From the NCBI GenBank assembly GCA_900469345.1, contig UBWZ01000007.1, forward strand, positions 62,001-126,000: a DNA stretch of 64,000 nt. The letters are read 5' to 3'. This DNA is from Hyphomicrobiales bacterium. Its GTDB lineage: Bacteria; Pseudomonadota; Alphaproteobacteria; Rhizobiales; Rhizobiaceae. The notes under the pieces are model-generated. The model was not told the origin of the DNA. It made no database searches and was given only the letters and a program-made list of their open reading frames with translations. A program made the position numbers and the translations under genes. Below are positions 61,195 through 64,000 of this stretch, piece by piece (the first letter of the stretch is position 1; each line of letters starts with the position of its first letter).

Positions 61195-63255
61195 ATGAGC
61201 CCCCGCCCCCTCGATCGGCTGACCCGCCCGAAAACCATCGCCGTCTTCGGCGGCAAGGAGGCCCGCCGCGTCATCGAGCAATGCGACAAGATGGGCTTTG
61301 CCGGAGAGATCTGGCCCGTCCACCCCACCAGCGAAGAAATCCTCGGCCGCCCCTGTTTCCGTTCGGTCGCGGCCCTGCCGGGCGCACCTGATGCAGCGTT
61401 CGTGGGCGTCAACCGTCTGTCGACGATCGAAATCGTCAAGGAGCTTTCGGCGCGCGGTGCGGGCGGCGCCGTCTGTTACGCCTCCGGCTTCCGGGAAGCC
61501 GTAAGCGAACTGCCGGACGGCGACGACCTTCAGGCTGCACTGGTGGAAGCGGCGGGCGACATGCCGGTCCTCGGGCCGAACTGCTACGGCTTTATCAACA
61601 TGCTCGACGGCGCGCTGCTCTGGCCGGACCAGCACGGAATGCTGCGCGTCGACCGCGGCGTGGCGGTACTGACGCAATCCTCCAACATCGCCTGCAACAT
61701 CTCGATGCAGCAGCGCGGTTTGCCGCTCGCCTATCTGATGACGGCCGGCAACCAAGCGCAGACGGGCCTGGCCGAGCTTGCCTGTACGGTCATTGCGGAT
61801 CCGCGCGTGACGGCCGTCGGCCTGCATGTGGAGGGGTTCGACAGCCTCGAGGCGCTGGAGCGGCTGGCCGGCCTCGCCCGCCAGTTGCGCAAGCCGGTCG
61901 CCATGCTGAAGGTCGGCAAGTCGGAGGCAGCCCGGCTCGCCACCATCTCGCACACGGCGTCTCTCGCCGGCAACGACCGGGTGTCCTCCGCACTTCTCGA
62001 TCGGCTGGGAATTGCCAGGCTGGAAACCCTCCCGGAACTTCTTGAGACACTCAAGCTGCTGCATCTCTACGGCCCCCTGGACAGCCACGAAATTTCTTCC
62101 ATGAGCTGTTCCGGCGGAGAGGCCTCCCTCATGGCCGATGCCGGGGTCAGGCGCAAAATCGCCTACCGGCCGCTGGCGGAGGATCAGCTGGTGCCGCTGC
62201 GGCAGACGCTCGGACCAATGGTGACGCTGTCGAACCCGCTCGACTACCACACCTTCGTCTGGGGCAATGGCGAGAAGCAGACCGCGGCCTTTACGGCGAT
62301 GATGCAGGGAGCCTATGCACTCAACATGGTCGTCCTCGATTTCCCGCGCCGGGATCGCTGCGACGCGGCCGACTGGTTGACAACTGTCAACGCGATCGTC
62401 GCGGCGCATCGGGCGACGGGAGCAAACGCCGCGGTCGTCGCAAGCATGGCGGAGAACCTCCCGGAGGACGTCGCAGTGCGCCTCATGCGTGACGGCGTCC
62501 TGCCCCTTTACGGCATCGACGAAGCCCTGGCGGCGGTTGAGGCAGCAGCCTTTGTCGGCCGCGCCTGGCAGATGCCTGCATCGGAGCCGCTTCTGGTGAC
62601 GGCGGCGTCGGCAGGAGAAGCGATCACGCTCAACGAGGACGAGGCAAAGCGCGAGCTCTCCGGATACGGGCTTGTCGTGCCACAGGGGCTGATCGAGTTC
62701 TCGCCGAAAGCGGCGGGCGAGGCTGCCGAGACACTCGGCTTCCCGGTGGCGCTGAAGGGGCGAGGTGTGGCGCACAAGACCGAAGCTGGCGCGGTGAAGC
62801 TCAACCTGAGCAGCCGCGACGAGGTGATCGCCGCGGCGCAAGGCATGGCTGCCGTCGCGCAGGGTTACCTGGTGGAGAAGATGGCGAGCAGGCCGGTCGC
62901 CGAGATCATCATCGGGGCGGTGCGGGATCCGGTCGCGGGTCTGGTGCTGACCTTGGGGGCAGGCGGCATATTGGTCGATCTGCTCGAGGACGCCGCTGTC
63001 CTGACGCTGCCCGCATCGGGCGAGGCGATCTCGTCCGCACTTTCCGGACTGAAGGTCAAAAAAATGCTCGACGGATATCGTGGCGCCCCAAGGGGAGACA
63101 TGGCGGCGCTCGAGCGCGCGGTCGAGGCCGTTGCCGCCTACCTGGTCGCCAACGCGGCCGATATTGACGAACTGGACATCAACCCGGTGCTCGTCCTGCC
63201 GGAAGGCGAAGGCGTGGTCGCCGTGGACGCACTGATCAGACGGAGGATTACGTGA
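61195..63255 (+). CDS. ADP-forming acetate-CoA ligase family protein
   Basis: A 686-residue acyl-CoA synthetase of the NDP-forming type. It has an N-terminal CoA-binding domain (RPKTIAVFGGKEARRVI), a succinyl-CoA-ligase-like domain (VLGPNCYGFINM, the phosphohistidine region ATISHTASLAGND), and a C-terminal ATP-grasp (GFPVALKGRGVAHKTEAGAVKLNL, IDELDINPVLV). It is separated from the dehydrogenase gene by one base and overlaps the hydratase gene, so it probably activates the carboxylate substrate of that pathway. ADP-forming ligases for quaternary-ammonium acids are less usual than AMP-forming CaiC types. Confidence 0.87.
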   Translation: MSPRPLDRLTRPKTIAVFGGKEARRVIEQCDKMGFAGEIWPVHPTSEEILGRPCFRSVAALPGAPDAAFVGVNRLSTIEIVKELSARGAGGAVCYASGFREAVSELPDGDDLQAALVEAAGDMPVLGPNCYGFINMLDGALLWPDQHGMLRVDRGVAVLTQSSNIACNISMQQRGLPLAYLMTAGNQAQTGLAELACTVIADPRVTAVGLHVEGFDSLEALERLAGLARQLRKPVAMLKVGKSEAARLATISHTASLAGNDRVSSALLDRLGIARLETLPELLETLKLLHLYGPLDSHEISSMSCSGGEASLMADAGVRRKIAYRPLAEDQLVPLRQTLGPMVTLSNPLDYHTFVWGNGEKQTAAFTAMMQGAYALNMVVLDFPRRDRCDAADWLTTVNAIVAAHRATGANAAVVASMAENLPEDVAVRLMRDGVLPLYGIDEALAAVEAAAFVGRAWQMPASEPLLVTAASAGEAITLNEDEAKRELSGYGLVVPQGLIEFSPKAAGEAAETLGFPVALKGRGVAHKTEAGAVKLNLSSRDEVIAAAQGMAAVAQGYLVEKMASRPVAEIIIGAVRDPVAGLVLTLGAGGILVDLLEDAAVLTLPASGEAISSALSGLKVKKMLDGYRGAPRGDMAALERAVEAVAAYLVANAADIDELDINPVLVLPEGEGVVAVDALIRRRIT

Positions 63256-64000
63256 GCGAGCACCCCATCAGGACGCGCCGCGAGGGCGGCGTTCTCGAAG
63301 TCACTATCGACCGACCGAAGGCGAATGCCATCGATCTCGCCACGTCGCGCATCATGGGTGAGATCTTTCGAGACTTTCGCGACGACTCAAGCCTGCGGGT
63401 CGCGATCATCACCGGAAGCGGACCGAAATTCTTCTGCCCTGGCTGGGACCTGAAGGCCGCAGCCACGGGCGATGCGGTGGATGGCGACTACGGCGTTGGC
63501 GGCTTCGGCGGCATGCAGGAGTTGCGCGACCTCAACAAGCCGATCATCGCCGCCATCAACGGCATATGCTGCGGCGGCGGGCTTGAGATCGCGCTGTCGA
63601 CCGACCTCATCCTTGCGGCCACGCACGCAACCTTCGCCCTGCCGGAGATCCGCTCGGGCACGGTCGCGGATGCCGCGTCGATCAAGCTGCCGAAGCGCAT
63701 TCCCTACCATATCGCCATGGACATGCTTTTGACGGGCCGCTGGCTCGACGCCGAAGAGGCCAATCGCTGGGGTTTCGTGAACGAAATCCTGCCTGCAGAC
63801 AGGCTGATGGACCGCGCCTGGGAGCTTGCCCGGCTGCTCGAAAGCGGACCCCCGCTGGTCTACGCCGCCATCAAGGAAGTGGTGCGGGAGGCCGAAGGCG
63901 AGGCCTTCCAGACCACCATGAACAAGGTCACGCGCCGGCAGCTGCCGACAGTCGACATTCTCTATGGCAGCGAGGACCAACTCGAAGGCGCCCGCGCCTT
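63252..64000 (+). CDS. Enoyl-CoA hydratase/isomerase family protein (CaiD-like), cut by window end
   Basis: About 249 residues are visible; the 3' end lies outside. GTG 63252 overlaps the ligase stop (GTGA). Crotonase-fold marks are PKANAIDLATS, FFCPGWDLKA, ICCGGGLEIALSTDLILAA (oxyanion and catalytic region) and TFALPEIRSG. The pattern resembles carnitinyl-CoA dehydratase CaiD. In this operon it would hydrate crotonobetainyl-CoA to carnitinyl-CoA, feeding the carnitine dehydrogenase upstream. Confidence 0.83.
   Translation, partial: MSEHPIRTRREGGVLEVTIDRPKANAIDLATSRIMGEIFRDFRDDSSLRVAIITGSGPKFFCPGWDLKAAATGDAVDGDYGVGGFGGMQELRDLNKPIIAAINGICCGGGLEIALSTDLILAATHATFALPEIRSGTVADAASIKLPKRIPYHIAMDMLLTGRWLDAEEANRWGFVNEILPADRLMDRAWELARLLESGPPLVYAAIKEVVREAEGEAFQTTMNKVTRRQLPTVDILYGSEDQLEGARA

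Noticed and set aside
61159..62841. Minus-strand open frame (560 codons) opposite the CoA ligase gene
   Set aside because: No recognisable motif and no ribosome site. The plus strand encodes a full NDP-forming CoA ligase.
1..64000. Search for tRNA or rRNA genes, insertion sequences, integrases, phage genes and attachment-site repeats
   Set aside because: None could be supported by eye. Gene content and base composition look even throughout, so I do not claim an island or mobile element.

Overview
The window is a dense, high-GC stretch of proteobacterial chromosome or large replicon. Gene families and gene order point to the alphaproteobacterial order Rhizobiales, most likely Rhizobiaceae (Rhizobium/Agrobacterium/Ensifer/Shinella type). 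The support is a fused L-carnitine dehydrogenase/betainyl-CoA thioesterase, a thiMED operon behind a TPP riboswitch, dgoKA, many ABC importers for plant-derived solutes, and a plant-responsive LuxR solo locus. I see no rRNA, tRNA, CRISPR array, insertion sequence, integrase or phage gene. This looks like accessory metabolism, not a mobile island.

Layout. 1-2.1 kb: FAD-dependent (GMC) dehydrogenase with a C-x5-C-x3-C motif and a class I cytochrome c, separated by a three-hairpin intergenic stretch ending in a terminator-like structure. 2.1-10.1 kb: an unusual cluster on both strands (sulfatase-like membrane enzyme, LPG-synthase-type membrane protein, CDP-alcohol phosphatidyltransferase, GTP cyclohydrolase II; then divergently a BchC-like dehydrogenase, a degenerate 6-pyruvoyltetrahydropterin synthase homologue, a GT4 glycosyltransferase and a methyltransferase). 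It looks like an uncharacterised pathway for a pyrimidine/pterin-related, possibly membrane-linked, glycoconjugate. 10.1-16.2 kb: small proteins, TDT transporter plus LysR, FAD/NAD(P)-binding protein, MOSC and DUF72 proteins. 16.2-25.5 kb: a complete PipR/OryR-type locus: a LuxR solo with the plant-associated Met/Trp ligand-pocket substitutions, two proline-iminopeptidase-like hydrolases, a dipeptide-type ABC importer and an amidase. 25.6-32.5 kb: LacI-type regulator and a sugar/pentitol ABC importer with SDR dehydrogenase and FGGY kinase, probably for ribitol or a related polyol. 32.5-39.4 kb: HxlR regulator with divergent alcohol dehydrogenase, then two cytosine-deaminase-like amidohydrolases, a gamma-glutamyltransferase-like enzyme and an agmatinase-family ureohydrolase. 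39.5-43.6 kb: dgoA-dgoK and riboswitch-controlled thiM-thiE-thiD. 43.6-48.9 kb: zinc/cadmium/lead-type P-type ATPase behind a MerR-type operator, an alpha-glucosidase and a GH25 lipoprotein. 49-52.4 kb: marR-emrB-emrA efflux operon. 52.7-56.5 kb: small secreted proteins, an SDR, a PNPOx-like protein, a soluble chemoreceptor-like protein with reversed domain order, and a Pmp3-type peptide. 56.4-64 kb: carnitine catabolism (GlxA/CdhR-like regulator, BKACE, carnitine dehydrogenase-thioesterase) followed by acyl-CoA dehydrogenase, ADP-forming CoA ligase and enoyl-CoA hydratase genes. The last gene is cut by the window end.

How the parts fit. Most operons pair uptake with intracellular breakdown: peptides or amides with Pip hydrolases, polyol with dehydrogenase and kinase, carnitine or butyrobetaine with CoA chemistry. 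That is the profile of a plant-associated or rhizosphere heterotroph. The two regions most worth attention are the pterin-like cluster (2.1-10.1 kb), for which I know no described product, and the LuxR-solo/Pip/ABC locus (16.2-25.5 kb), whose sequence signatures match plant-signal responders.
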